This document shows, piece after piece, positions 23,757 through 31,639 of a DNA stretch of 64,000 bases. A program made the translations under genes and the position numbers. The notes beneath the pieces are model-generated. The model made no database searches, was not told where the DNA came from, and was given only the letters and a program-made list of their open reading frames with translations. The DNA is from Eoetvoesia sp035555955 (GTDB taxonomy: Bacteria; Pseudomonadota; Gammaproteobacteria; Burkholderiales; Burkholderiaceae_B), in assembly GCF_035555955.1 (NCBI RefSeq), contig NZ_DATMGA010000012.1:18011-82010 (forward strand), in the 5' to 3' direction. Every line of letters begins with the position of its first letter. Within the stretch, counting starts at the first letter, position 1.

Positions 23757-25742
23757 ATGAACATAAAAAAACTGCGTTTTTGCCTGTTGCCCCTGATCGC
23801 TTCGGTCCTGGCCGCGTGCAACAGCGGATCCGGCGGCGGGCAGGCCGACCTGGCCTGCGCGGAAACAGGCCCCTATGCCTGCCAGACCGGGGACACCGAA
23901 CCGCTGTATACCTTCCAGTGGGCGCTGAACTATGCGGCCAGCTACTTCAAGGACTTTCCCGATGTTTTCGGCGGCGGCCTGGATCTGAACGTAGAACCGG
24001 TGCACCGGATGGGCATCAAGGGCCAGGGAGTCAATGTCCTGGTGCTGGACACCGGAACCGATCTGCACAATGAAGACCTCGCGCCCAATGCCGACTACAG
24101 CATGTCCTGGAATTTCGTGACGCAGCAGGACGACCCCTATCCGGACCTGAACGCCAACAGCCCGGCCCACGGCACGGTCGTCGCCGGCATCATCGCCGCG
24201 GCCCAGAACGGCAAGGGGGTCATGGGCATTGCCCCGCGGGCCACGATAGGCGGCGCGAACTACCTTAGCGGCCAAAGCCAGGTGTTCGCCGCCTATGGCG
24301 GGGCGCCGTGGTCCGGCAAGGCGGACGTCTTCAATGCCTCCTTCGGCGGAGACACCGTCGCAACACCCTACGAATCCGACATCGACAACGACACCACGAC
24401 CGCGCTCCGGGGCATCAAGAACCTGCGCAACGGCAAGGGCGCCATCTTCGTCAAGGCGGCCGGCAATTCCTTCAACCCCGGCCTGTGCGGAAGAACGGCC
24501 GCCTATTTCGACTGCACCAACCCAGCCAACGACGTCTCGGTGCTGGAGTCCAACGTCATCACCGTCGCCGCGCTGAATGCCAAGGGATCGGCCAGCAGCT
24601 ACAGCAGCGCGGGCTCCGTGGTCTGGGTGACCGGACTGGGCGGGGAATACGGCGGCGCGGGCAACTACGGCGAAGGCAGCCAGAACGGCGATGGCCCGAC
24701 CATCTTCAGCACGGACCTGCGCGGCTGCATCTACGGGTTCAGCTACACGGGCGCGGAAACGCCCTTCCTGCGCGGGCAAACCGTGCGCAACGGCCGGCCC
24801 GACAACCCCGATTGCGACTACACCTACATGAATGGCACATCGGCGGCCACCCCTACCATTGCCGGCGTGGTCGCGCTGATGCTCGACGCCAATCCGGCGC
24901 TGACCTGGCGGGACGTGCGCGATATTCTACGGATATCGTCGCGCAAGGTGGACGCCGACTATCTCCAGCACATTCCCAGAAAAGGCGACAAGCCCTATGG
25001 CTCTCTGGAAGACCTGGCCACCAACCAGCCCACCGGCCAAATGGGAAGCGCCGCCGACATCCACGATGGCGCCGTGGCATTCCCAATGGACCTGGGCTGG
25101 CAGAAGAACGCCGCCGGATACGAGTACTCGAACTGGTACGGCTTTGGCGTGCCGGACACCGAAAAAGCCGTGGAACTGGCGCGGCAATACAAGAGCAACC
25201 CCAGTCTGAGCCGGGCCAAGGATGTCCAGATTCCCGATTTCAGCGAAGTGGCTTATTGGCAACTGGATCCATTGTCTGGCACGGAAACCTCGGAATACGC
25301 CGGCGCCAACATCCGCATAGGGGCATTCCCCTACCAGCGCGTCACGTCCCTGGGCACGTTCAAGGCGGGTACGCAAATCGTGGATCAATTGCAGGTTCGG
25401 CTGTCGGGCGAAGATGTCTGCCTGGGCTCGCTGGGCATTGCCGCAAAATCGCCCTCGGGCACGGTTTCCTTGCTGAAGCTGCCCAACGACCACTTCAAGG
25501 CCAACGGGATCGACAGCTTCAATGCCTACACGCTGGGAAGTTTCGCGTTCTACGGCGAGCAGGCCCAGGGCGACTGGGAGCTGTTCGCCATAGCCGCCAA
25601 TCCGGACACGCAGATCGAAGTGGTCGAAATCATCGATAATCAGGTTCGTACCCGTCTATCTACCGAATGCCCTTCCACGGACGGCAGCGGCGGGCCCATC
25701 GACTTCAAGCTGCTTACCGAAGCGCGAATCATTGCACAATAG
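23757..25742 (+). CDS. Subtilisin-like (S8) lipoprotein protease with P-domain
   Basis: A 661-residue exported serine protease. Residues 1-21 are a lipoprotein signal (MNIKKLRFCLLPLIASVLAAC, acylated Cys21). The peptidase S8 domain spans about 85-440 with the triad Asp98 (VLVLDTG), His138 (AHGTVVAGI) and Ser362 (NGTSAATP), plus oxyanion Asn237 (KAAGNS). Residues about 505-640 form a proprotein-convertase P-domain (LGIAAKSPSGTVSLLKLP, then AQGDWELFAIAANP). It resembles the protease part of Bordetella SphB1 but has no autotransporter barrel, so it should be lipid-anchored. An upstream ATG at 23712 is possible. A perfect -10 promoter precedes it and a small exported protein gene follows at 30 nt. 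Confidence 0.88.
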   Translation: MNIKKLRFCLLPLIASVLAACNSGSGGGQADLACAETGPYACQTGDTEPLYTFQWALNYAASYFKDFPDVFGGGLDLNVEPVHRMGIKGQGVNVLVLDTGTDLHNEDLAPNADYSMSWNFVTQQDDPYPDLNANSPAHGTVVAGIIAAAQNGKGVMGIAPRATIGGANYLSGQSQVFAAYGGAPWSGKADVFNASFGGDTVATPYESDIDNDTTTALRGIKNLRNGKGAIFVKAAGNSFNPGLCGRTAAYFDCTNPANDVSVLESNVITVAALNAKGSASSYSSAGSVVWVTGLGGEYGGAGNYGEGSQNGDGPTIFSTDLRGCIYGFSYTGAETPFLRGQTVRNGRPDNPDCDYTYMNGTSAATPTIAGVVALMLDANPALTWRDVRDILRISSRKVDADYLQHIPRKGDKPYGSLEDLATNQPTGQMGSAADIHDGAVAFPMDLGWQKNAAGYEYSNWYGFGVPDTEKAVELARQYKSNPSLSRAKDVQIPDFSEVAYWQLDPLSGTETSEYAGANIRIGAFPYQRVTSLGTFKAGTQIVDQLQVRLSGEDVCLGSLGIAAKSPSGTVSLLKLPNDHFKANGIDSFNAYTLGSFAFYGEQAQGDWELFAIAANPDTQIEVVEIIDNQVRTRLSTECPSTDGSGGPIDFKLLTEARIIAQ

Positions 25743-25772
25743 ACCGTGCCATCGTTTTTCCAGGATCACTCC

Positions 25773-26234
25773 ATGACAAAAAGCTTTCGACATGTTCTCG
25801 GTCTTCTTGGCGTTTCGCTGGCGCTGGCCAGCCATGCCGCGTTCGCACTGACCCCGGGACAAAAGCTGTCCGAGGCGCAGATCGCGCAATTGGGCGATCT
25901 GCAGGTGTACGACATCGGCGGCACCAAGGTCAGGGTCATTCCCTCGCAGCAGTCCGGCCAGCAGGAAACCTTGCTGGTCAACGCCCAGGGCGTCGTGGGC
26001 AGCAGCCGCAACGAAGTCACGATTTCACAGGCGTCGGAGAGCAGCGTCCAGGCCAAGCTGCAGCAGTTGACGCCTCAGCCGGCGTCGGTGCAGCATTACG
26101 AACCGACCGGCATCACCGTCTTGCGGTATGCCGAGTTTGGCCAGGCCGTCGAAGGCCTGCGCGCGCTCAAGGCGGCGCTGCCCGGCGCCAAGGTACGGCT
26201 GGGGGTGCGATTCAGCACGCCGGTTCCCAACTAA
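25773..26234 (+). CDS. Small exported protein downstream of the subtilase
   Basis: I do not recognise this 153-residue protein. It has a clear signal peptide (MTKSFRHVLGLLGVSLALAS, cleavage probably at AFA-LT, residue 25). The mature part of about 128 residues contains no cysteine and includes VYDIGGTKVRVIPSQ and the C-terminal EGLRALKAALPGAKVRLGVRF. I start at ATG 25773 behind AGGA; the frame opens at 25746. It begins 30 nt after the protease stop, so the two are probably co-transcribed. A cognate inhibitor, chaperone or substrate of the protease is the obvious hypothesis, with no family evidence. Confidence 0.72.
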   Translation: MTKSFRHVLGLLGVSLALASHAAFALTPGQKLSEAQIAQLGDLQVYDIGGTKVRVIPSQQSGQQETLLVNAQGVVGSSRNEVTISQASESSVQAKLQQLTPQPASVQHYEPTGITVLRYAEFGQAVEGLRALKAALPGAKVRLGVRFSTPVPN

Positions 26235-26286
26235 GCGCTCGCAGCCGATCCATGCCTCGAGACTGACCGAACAGGTGCGGGAAAGC

Positions 26287-27534
26287 CTATTCCGTTTCGA
26301 TGTGCATGGCGCGGCTGGCCAGCAGCCCCGACCAGATGGCACCGCCGATCAGCAGGCAGAAAAACACAGCCACGGCGTTCCAGTTGCCCGTATGGTCGTG
26401 CAGGAAACCGACGGCCAGCGGCGCCATGGCGGCCAGCGTGTAGCCCACGCCTTGCGCCATTCCGGATAACGAAGCCGCTATCTGCGGGTTGGGCGAACGC
26501 AATACCAGCAGCGCCATCGCAATGCTGAACATGCCGCCGAACCCCAGGCCGAAAACGGTCGACCACACATACACGGCCGAAATACTCCCGTACAGCATGC
26601 CCATCAGGCCAACCAGGACGAGCACCATCATCGCCAGCGTGGCGAGGCGCTGGTCGCGCCCCCGGGTCGCCAGCCAGGGGCCAGCCAGCGACGTGGAAAG
26701 CTGCACCGTCATCAGCGACGCCAGGACGAAGCCGGCCTTTACCGGAGTGAGCCCGCGATCGATGAGAATCAGCGGCAGCCAGCCGAATATGCAATAGGCA
26801 ATGGCGCCCTGCGCCCCCATGAACAAGGTAACCTGCCAGGCCAGCCAGCTGCGGCGCAGCTTGGGCGCCGCAGCGCGGACGCGGCCTCGCGGATGCTCGC
26901 CCGAACCCGCTTGCGGCCACCAGACCACGATGGCGGCGGTGGCCGGAATCAGCCAGAACGCCAGCGCCCAGCGCCAGTCGCTGCCGGGAATCTGCTCCAG
27001 CGGCACCGTCACGCCGGCGGCGATGGCCGCGCCCAGCGCCAGGGCCGTGGTGTAGACGCCCATCATCATTCCCGCCTGCTGCGGGAAATGCTGCTTGATG
27101 ATGCTGGGCAGCAGCACCATGACGACGCTTATGCTGAAACCCACCACCAACGTTCCGGCAAACAGCCCGAACACGCCCAGGGTGCTGCGCAGGCCGATGC
27201 CCGCAACCAGCACCAGCAAGTTCACCAGCAACAGGCGCTCGGCCGATTGAAAGCGCAGCAGACTGGGAGCCAAAGGCGCAAAAGCGCCAAAGCACAGGAT
27301 GGGCAGGGTCAGCAAGGTTCCCAGGGCCAACGCGGACAAGCCCAGGCTTTCGCGCAGCGAATCGATCAACGGGCCCACGCTGATCAGCGCCGGCCGCAGA
27401 TTCATGCCCACGAACACAATCGCGAACATCAGCATCAGCTTCGATGTCGCCGAGGGCTTACGGAGAGAAGAATCGTGCGAAGAAGACGATGGCTGGGCTT
27501 CGAGCGGCTGCGGTTCGGGTGAGTTTGTCTGCAT
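26287..27534 (-). CDS. CynX/NimT-type MFS transporter
   Basis: A 415-residue major facilitator with 12 hydrophobic segments and a hydrophilic N-terminal stretch (TNSPEPQPLEAQPSSSSHDS). MFAIVFVGMNLRPALISVGPLIDSLRESLGLS is the characteristic CynX/NimT opening. The central loop (QAGSGEHPRGRVRAAAPKLRR) and the motif GVYTTALALGAAIAAGVTVPLEQ also fit. Members carry cyanate, 2-nitroimidazole or other small anions and drugs; the substrate here is not determinable. It is a single gene, convergent with the protease operon (52 bp apart). Confidence 0.88.
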   Translation of the reverse strand: MQTNSPEPQPLEAQPSSSSHDSSLRKPSATSKLMLMFAIVFVGMNLRPALISVGPLIDSLRESLGLSALALGTLLTLPILCFGAFAPLAPSLLRFQSAERLLLVNLLVLVAGIGLRSTLGVFGLFAGTLVVGFSISVVMVLLPSIIKQHFPQQAGMMMGVYTTALALGAAIAAGVTVPLEQIPGSDWRWALAFWLIPATAAIVVWWPQAGSGEHPRGRVRAAAPKLRRSWLAWQVTLFMGAQGAIAYCIFGWLPLILIDRGLTPVKAGFVLASLMTVQLSTSLAGPWLATRGRDQRLATLAMMVLVLVGLMGMLYGSISAVYVWSTVFGLGFGGMFSIAMALLVLRSPNPQIAASLSGMAQGVGYTLAAMAPLAVGFLHDHTGNWNAVAVFFCLLIGGAIWSGLLASRAMHIETE

Positions 27535-27635
27535 GTAATTATTGAGCGTCTGCTAATAGCCGCAGTGTGCCATAAATCCTCACGCACGGCCCTACCCTGT
27601 CAACAAGGGCCGGGCAGGCGCCACGATGGCAGACC

Positions 27636-28007
27636 TTAGAATCCCGGGGCGGCCTGCATGTTTTGCAGAAGATCGATGATGTCCGCCTTAAGCCGGTCCA
27701 GCAACGGCGCCGGCAAAGCGTCCGAGGCGCCGAGGGCGCGCAGCCAGGCGATCAGCCCCTCGTCGCCGGGGTCGGCGATGCGCCGGCTGACCGCATCGTG
27801 CAGGGCTGAGACGCCTTCGCCCTGGTATTTGTCGGCCAGGTAATCCAGCATGTCCGCTTCAAGGACCTTGGGGCTCATGGAAAACATGCCGCCGCCGCAG
27901 CACCGGCACGACATGCCGTGCTGCATGGTCTTGCCCGCCGCGTTCCAGAGCGTCAGGATGAGCCTATCCTGATTTTCCAGGCCAGGAGATTCGGACGGGC
28001 GAACCAT
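27636..28007 (-). CDS. Small CxCC protein coupled to the IclR gene
   Basis: An unrecognised 123-residue soluble protein. The N-terminal part reads ENQDRLILTLWNAAGKTMQHG, followed by the cysteine cluster SCRCCGGGMFSMS (about residues 45-57). A helical, acidic C-terminus follows (LRALGASDALPAPLLDRLKADIIDLLQNM). The cysteine cluster could hold zinc or an iron-sulfur site. The start at ATG 28007 lies 1 nt after the IclR stop, so translation is coupled. The frame is open further upstream, but that part overlaps iclR and looks like shadow sequence. It is the last gene of the hydantoinase operon; a role in that pathway is inferred only from position. Confidence 0.65.
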   Translation of the reverse strand: MVRPSESPGLENQDRLILTLWNAAGKTMQHGMSCRCCGGGMFSMSPKVLEADMLDYLADKYQGEGVSALHDAVSRRIADPGDEGLIAWLRALGASDALPAPLLDRLKADIIDLLQNMQAAPGF

Positions 28008-28008
28008 G

Positions 28009-28917
28009 CTATGGCTTCCCGCTTTCCTGCCGCACCTGCGCCAAGCCTTCCAGCCGGCCTTGCAGCTCGCGGACCCTGCGCTGGGCGGCCGGCGATGCGA
28101 GTTCATCGTCTGCAATGTCGAAACCGATCTCCTTCTGCAGGAGATCGCGCGCGGCCTGCAATTGCTCGGCTATCCGCGCCTTCTGGCTGTCTCCGGAACG
28201 GCCCCTGGGCAAAATGGCGACAATGGAGCAAAGCGGATCGCCCGCTTTCCTGAGAATGGGCACGACCGCCACCGTGGCGGGAATAATGGCGTCCCTGGTC
28301 CAGTAGATTTCGCTGTTGCGTATGGCCTGCGACATCTCCGCGATTTCCTGGACGGTGGGAAAGTCCAGCCCGTCGGCCTTGGCGTCGGCGCGCTCCTTGC
28401 GTAACAGCCGGGCCGTTTCCGACGCGGGCAAATGGGCAAGAAATACCCGGCCCGTTGCCGAGTGGATCAAGGGAAGAGCGGTGCCGACCCGGAGCACGGT
28501 TGGCAGGTAGGCGCCGATTTCCAGGCGCACCAGGGTCGGCCCCAGCTCCGTCCACACGTACAAGCCCACAGAGCACCCTGTATTGGCAGCCAGGGCGCTG
28601 ACGACTTCCTGGGCGCTGCCGATGGCGTCGTGCCGGTTCAACGCCGCCAGGCCGATGCGCAGCGCCGTCGGGCCCAGATCGTACATGCCGCTGGAGATGG
28701 ACTGCTTGACGACGCCATAGCGCACCAGTGTGACGAGATAGCGGTGCAGCTTGCTGGGAATGAGCCCCGTCCTTCGGGACAATTCGCTGAGCCCGATGGC
28801 GCTGCCTTCCTGGGTGATGATGCCAAGCACATCCAGCGCCGTCTCGACGGTCTGGATTCCGACCGGCTGCCCGCTGTTGCGCTTGGGGCGTCCGCGTGCG
28901 ACTGCAGAACTGATCAT
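28009..28917 (-). CDS. IclR family transcriptional regulator
   Basis: A regulator of the IclR family, 302 residues from ATG 28917, or 324 from a GTG at 28983 that overlaps the preceding gene by 26 nt. The N-terminal winged helix (IQTVETALDVLGIITQEGSAIGLSELSRRTGLIPSKLHRYLVTLVRYGVVKQ) is the IclR HTH. The C-terminal GAF-like effector domain contains LPLIHSATGRVFLAHLP and the SIVAILPRG strand. It ends with a long helical extension of about 50 residues. It is encoded inside the operon it probably controls, just after the FAH gene. The twin palindromes at 35277-35292 and 35390-35405 are the likely binding sites. Confidence 0.88.
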   Translation of the reverse strand: MISSAVARGRPKRNSGQPVGIQTVETALDVLGIITQEGSAIGLSELSRRTGLIPSKLHRYLVTLVRYGVVKQSISSGMYDLGPTALRIGLAALNRHDAIGSAQEVVSALAANTGCSVGLYVWTELGPTLVRLEIGAYLPTVLRVGTALPLIHSATGRVFLAHLPASETARLLRKERADAKADGLDFPTVQEIAEMSQAIRNSEIYWTRDAIIPATVAVVPILRKAGDPLCSIVAILPRGRSGDSQKARIAEQLQAARDLLQKEIGFDIADDELASPAAQRRVRELQGRLEGLAQVRQESGKP

Positions 28918-28957
28918 GGATAGAGTATTTATAGTAGGAGGGTCTGCTAGATTAGTG

Positions 28958-29866
28958 TCACCCGACGCGATTGACAAGTTCACCCAGCTCTCCGATCTGT
29001 ATTTTGACCACGTCGCCCTGATTCAGGAACTCCCCGCTTTCCGCCCCCGTTCCGGCCGGCGTGCCGGTCATGATGACGTCGCCCGGGTATAGCGTTAGCC
29101 GGCTCGATAACTGCACAAGCTGTTCCGCCGCGGTGAAGATCATGTTCCGGGTGGTGGAATCCTGCCTCAATGTATCGTTGACCCACAGCTTGATGGGCAG
29201 GGACTGGATGTCGTCGACATCGTCCAACGGGGTCAGCCAGGGCCCTAGCGGGCACGACCCGTCAAAGCTCTTCTGGCCTATCCAGTCGTACTTGAAGGGC
29301 GAGCGGATATCCAGCTGTTCCCTTTGCAGGTAATCGCGGGCGGAAAAATCGTTGCCGATGGTGACGGCGGCGACGCAGTCCAGGGCGTTGTCCAGGGTCA
29401 GATGGCGGGCACGCACCCCCACGACCAGGGCAAGCTCGGCCTCCCAGTCCAGCTTGCTCGACTCCACGACGATCTCGGCCCCGGTTCCCACCACGCTGGC
29501 CGGCGACTTGATGAAATGCCAGGGCGTCAGCCCCACATCGTGCGGATCGGGCTCGGGCTTCAGGCCCAGCATGCGCTCCATGCTTTGAACATGGTCTTTA
29601 TAGTTGGCCCCCGCGCAATAGATCGCCGGCGGGCGCGGAACCGGCGCGGCAAGCTTCACGCCGGACAACGCAAGCCCGCCGCTCGGCGCCGACTTGGCGA
29701 ACGCCGCCAGCTTGGGGCGGGCGGTCTCCCAATGCTCGAGCGCGTCGAGCATGGAATACGGGCGGCTGCCGCCCAGGACCGTTGAAAGCTCGAATACGTT
29801 TCCATCCACCAGCACGCCCGCGGCGATCCCGCCGTCCGTGTAATAGCTCAGTAACTTATACGACAT
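28958..29866 (-). CDS. Fumarylacetoacetate hydrolase (FAH) family protein
   Basis: A 302-residue member of the FAH superfamily, metal-dependent enzymes that hydrolyse or decarboxylate 1,3-dioxo and 2-oxo acids. The catalytic core is present: AIYCAGANYKDHV, the metal-binding KLDWEAELALVVG, then TIGNDFSARDYLQRE and the C-terminal MTGTPAGTGAESGEFLNQGD. The start at ATG 29866 has AGGAG upstream. It lies 37 nt after the hydantoinase B gene and just before iclR. In this operon it may act on the dicarboxylic product formed when the HyuAB-type enzyme opens or carboxylates the substrate. Confidence 0.9.
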   Translation of the reverse strand: MSYKLLSYYTDGGIAAGVLVDGNVFELSTVLGGSRPYSMLDALEHWETARPKLAAFAKSAPSGGLALSGVKLAAPVPRPPAIYCAGANYKDHVQSMERMLGLKPEPDPHDVGLTPWHFIKSPASVVGTGAEIVVESSKLDWEAELALVVGVRARHLTLDNALDCVAAVTIGNDFSARDYLQREQLDIRSPFKYDWIGQKSFDGSCPLGPWLTPLDDVDDIQSLPIKLWVNDTLRQDSTTRNMIFTAAEQLVQLSSRLTLYPGDVIMTGTPAGTGAESGEFLNQGDVVKIQIGELGELVNRVG

Positions 29867-29903
29867 GAATACGCTCCTCTCCAATCGTGTTCAAATATTG
29901 GCG

Positions 29904-31637
29904 TCATACCGGCAATTCGGCATCGCCATGGGCGCGAACTTCACCCGTGCCGGGATCGATCTCGACGCCGTAGTCGCGCCGCGCCGACTCGATGCTGATG
30001 TAGCCCTGCGCAACGTCGTAAGCCACTTTTTCCGCCGGACGCTGGCGCGGGTCGCCGTACCCGCCCCCCCCGCCCGAGCGCAGTCTCAGCGCATCGCCTT
30101 TTTTCAAGCGGCGACGGGCAAGCTTGGCGTTGGGCAAGGCTTCTTCCCAGACCCCATCGACACGCACGCCCACCGAATTGCCGTCGGCCTGCATGCCCCC
30201 GTTCAGTCCCCAGGGCTTGCACTGCGCGCGTTCTATCGAAGTGTCGAACGAGAACGGCGCAAGCGCCTGGACGACCAGGTCGGCGCCCAGGCCGCCACGG
30301 TGCTGGCCGGGGCCGCCGCTGTCCTGGCGCAGCGCATAGCGCTCGATCAATATGGGGTATTTGGACTCGATCTGCTCGACGGGGCTGTTATGCGTATCAC
30401 CATCGTTGATGCAGACCGTCACGGAAACCCCGTCTTCCGTGGATTTCGCCCCCCAGCCGCCGCCCAACGGCCCGATGCTGGCGATATAGAAGCGCCCGTC
30501 CTTGGGGGAAAAGCCGTGCAGGGTCGCCACGACGAGGTCGGCATGGTGCCCGGCAATGACGTGGTCGGGCAAGGCCGGCGCCAGCGCCTTGAAGATGGTG
30601 TCGATCACCGTCATGGGAAACGTCATCCACCAGCGCATCGGCGCCGGGCGCGTCGCACTAACGATGCTGCCTTCCGGCACGATCACGTTCAAGGAGCGGA
30701 AGCTGCCGTCGTTGACCGGATACCACTCGGGTGTCGTCAGGCACTTGTAGGCGACCTGGGCGCAGGCAATGCCCGTCGTGACGCCCGAGTTGTAGAAACC
30801 GCTGACCTGGCGGCTGACCTCGGACAGGTCGATCGTGACCTGTCCGGCCTGCACGACTACCTTTACCCGTATCGGCACCGGCACGCCCAGGTTGACGCCA
30901 TCGTCGTCCATGAACGATTCGGCCTCGTAGACGCCGTCGGGGATCTTGCCGGCATTGGCGCGCGCGGCGGCATCCGTGTGATCCATGATGGTGGCGATGG
31001 AGGCCAGCACCTCGTCCTTGCCGTAGCGGTCGAGCAATTCCAGAAAGCGCCGCTCGCCCGTGGTGACGGCCGTTATCTGGGCGCGCAGGTCGCCCATGGC
31101 AAGATCCGGCAGGCGCACATTGAGGGCGATGATGTCCAGCAGGTCCTGGTTGACCACGCCCGCGCTCTGGTACTTGAGAATGGGTATTTGCAGCCCCTCG
31201 GAATAAATGTCCGTGGTTACCTGCCCTATCGTTCCGCCCACGTCCAGCCAGTGCGCCATGCAGCAGGTGAACCCCTGGATTTCGCCTTCGTAGAATATGG
31301 GCAGGGTGAACGTGACGTGGTTGAGGTGGCTGCCCGTGATGTACGCGTCGTTGGTGACGATGATGTCCCCGGGATGGATGTTCTCCAGCCCGAAGTGGCG
31401 GATCTTGGCCTTGATGGTCTCCGACATCCCCCGGATGAACATGGGCAGGCCCAGCCCGATCGAAACGGTTTCGCCCTGCGCGGTGAACAGCCCCACGGTG
31501 AAGTCCAGGGCTTCGTAGATGATCATGTTGTACGCCGTGCGCATCAGGTTGGTCTTCATTTCCTCTGTGACGGCCAGCACCCCGTTGCGCACCAGTTCAA
31601 CCGTGATGGGATCCACATTATGTTTTACCGCACTCAT
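29904..31637 (-). CDS. Hydantoinase B/oxoprolinase family subunit
   Basis: A 577-residue HyuB-type subunit that works with HyuA in ATP-dependent opening of a cyclic amide (5-oxoproline, N-methylhydantoin) or in related carboxylases. Family features are DPITVELVRNGVLAVTEEMKTNLMRTAYNMIIYE at the start, HPGDIIVTNDAYITGSHLNH in the middle, GPGQHRGGLGADLV and the Gly-rich LRSGGGGGYGDPRQRP near the end. It starts 2 nt after the HyuA stop. Its length fits the bacterial two-subunit form. The substrate is not assignable between hydantoins, oxoproline and acetophenone-like compounds. Confidence 0.9.
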   Translation of the reverse strand: MSAVKHNVDPITVELVRNGVLAVTEEMKTNLMRTAYNMIIYEALDFTVGLFTAQGETVSIGLGLPMFIRGMSETIKAKIRHFGLENIHPGDIIVTNDAYITGSHLNHVTFTLPIFYEGEIQGFTCCMAHWLDVGGTIGQVTTDIYSEGLQIPILKYQSAGVVNQDLLDIIALNVRLPDLAMGDLRAQITAVTTGERRFLELLDRYGKDEVLASIATIMDHTDAAARANAGKIPDGVYEAESFMDDDGVNLGVPVPIRVKVVVQAGQVTIDLSEVSRQVSGFYNSGVTTGIACAQVAYKCLTTPEWYPVNDGSFRSLNVIVPEGSIVSATRPAPMRWWMTFPMTVIDTIFKALAPALPDHVIAGHHADLVVATLHGFSPKDGRFYIASIGPLGGGWGAKSTEDGVSVTVCINDGDTHNSPVEQIESKYPILIERYALRQDSGGPGQHRGGLGADLVVQALAPFSFDTSIERAQCKPWGLNGGMQADGNSVGVRVDGVWEEALPNAKLARRRLKKGDALRLRSGGGGGYGDPRQRPAEKVAYDVAQGYISIESARRDYGVEIDPGTGEVRAHGDAELPV

Positions 31638-31639
31638 CG

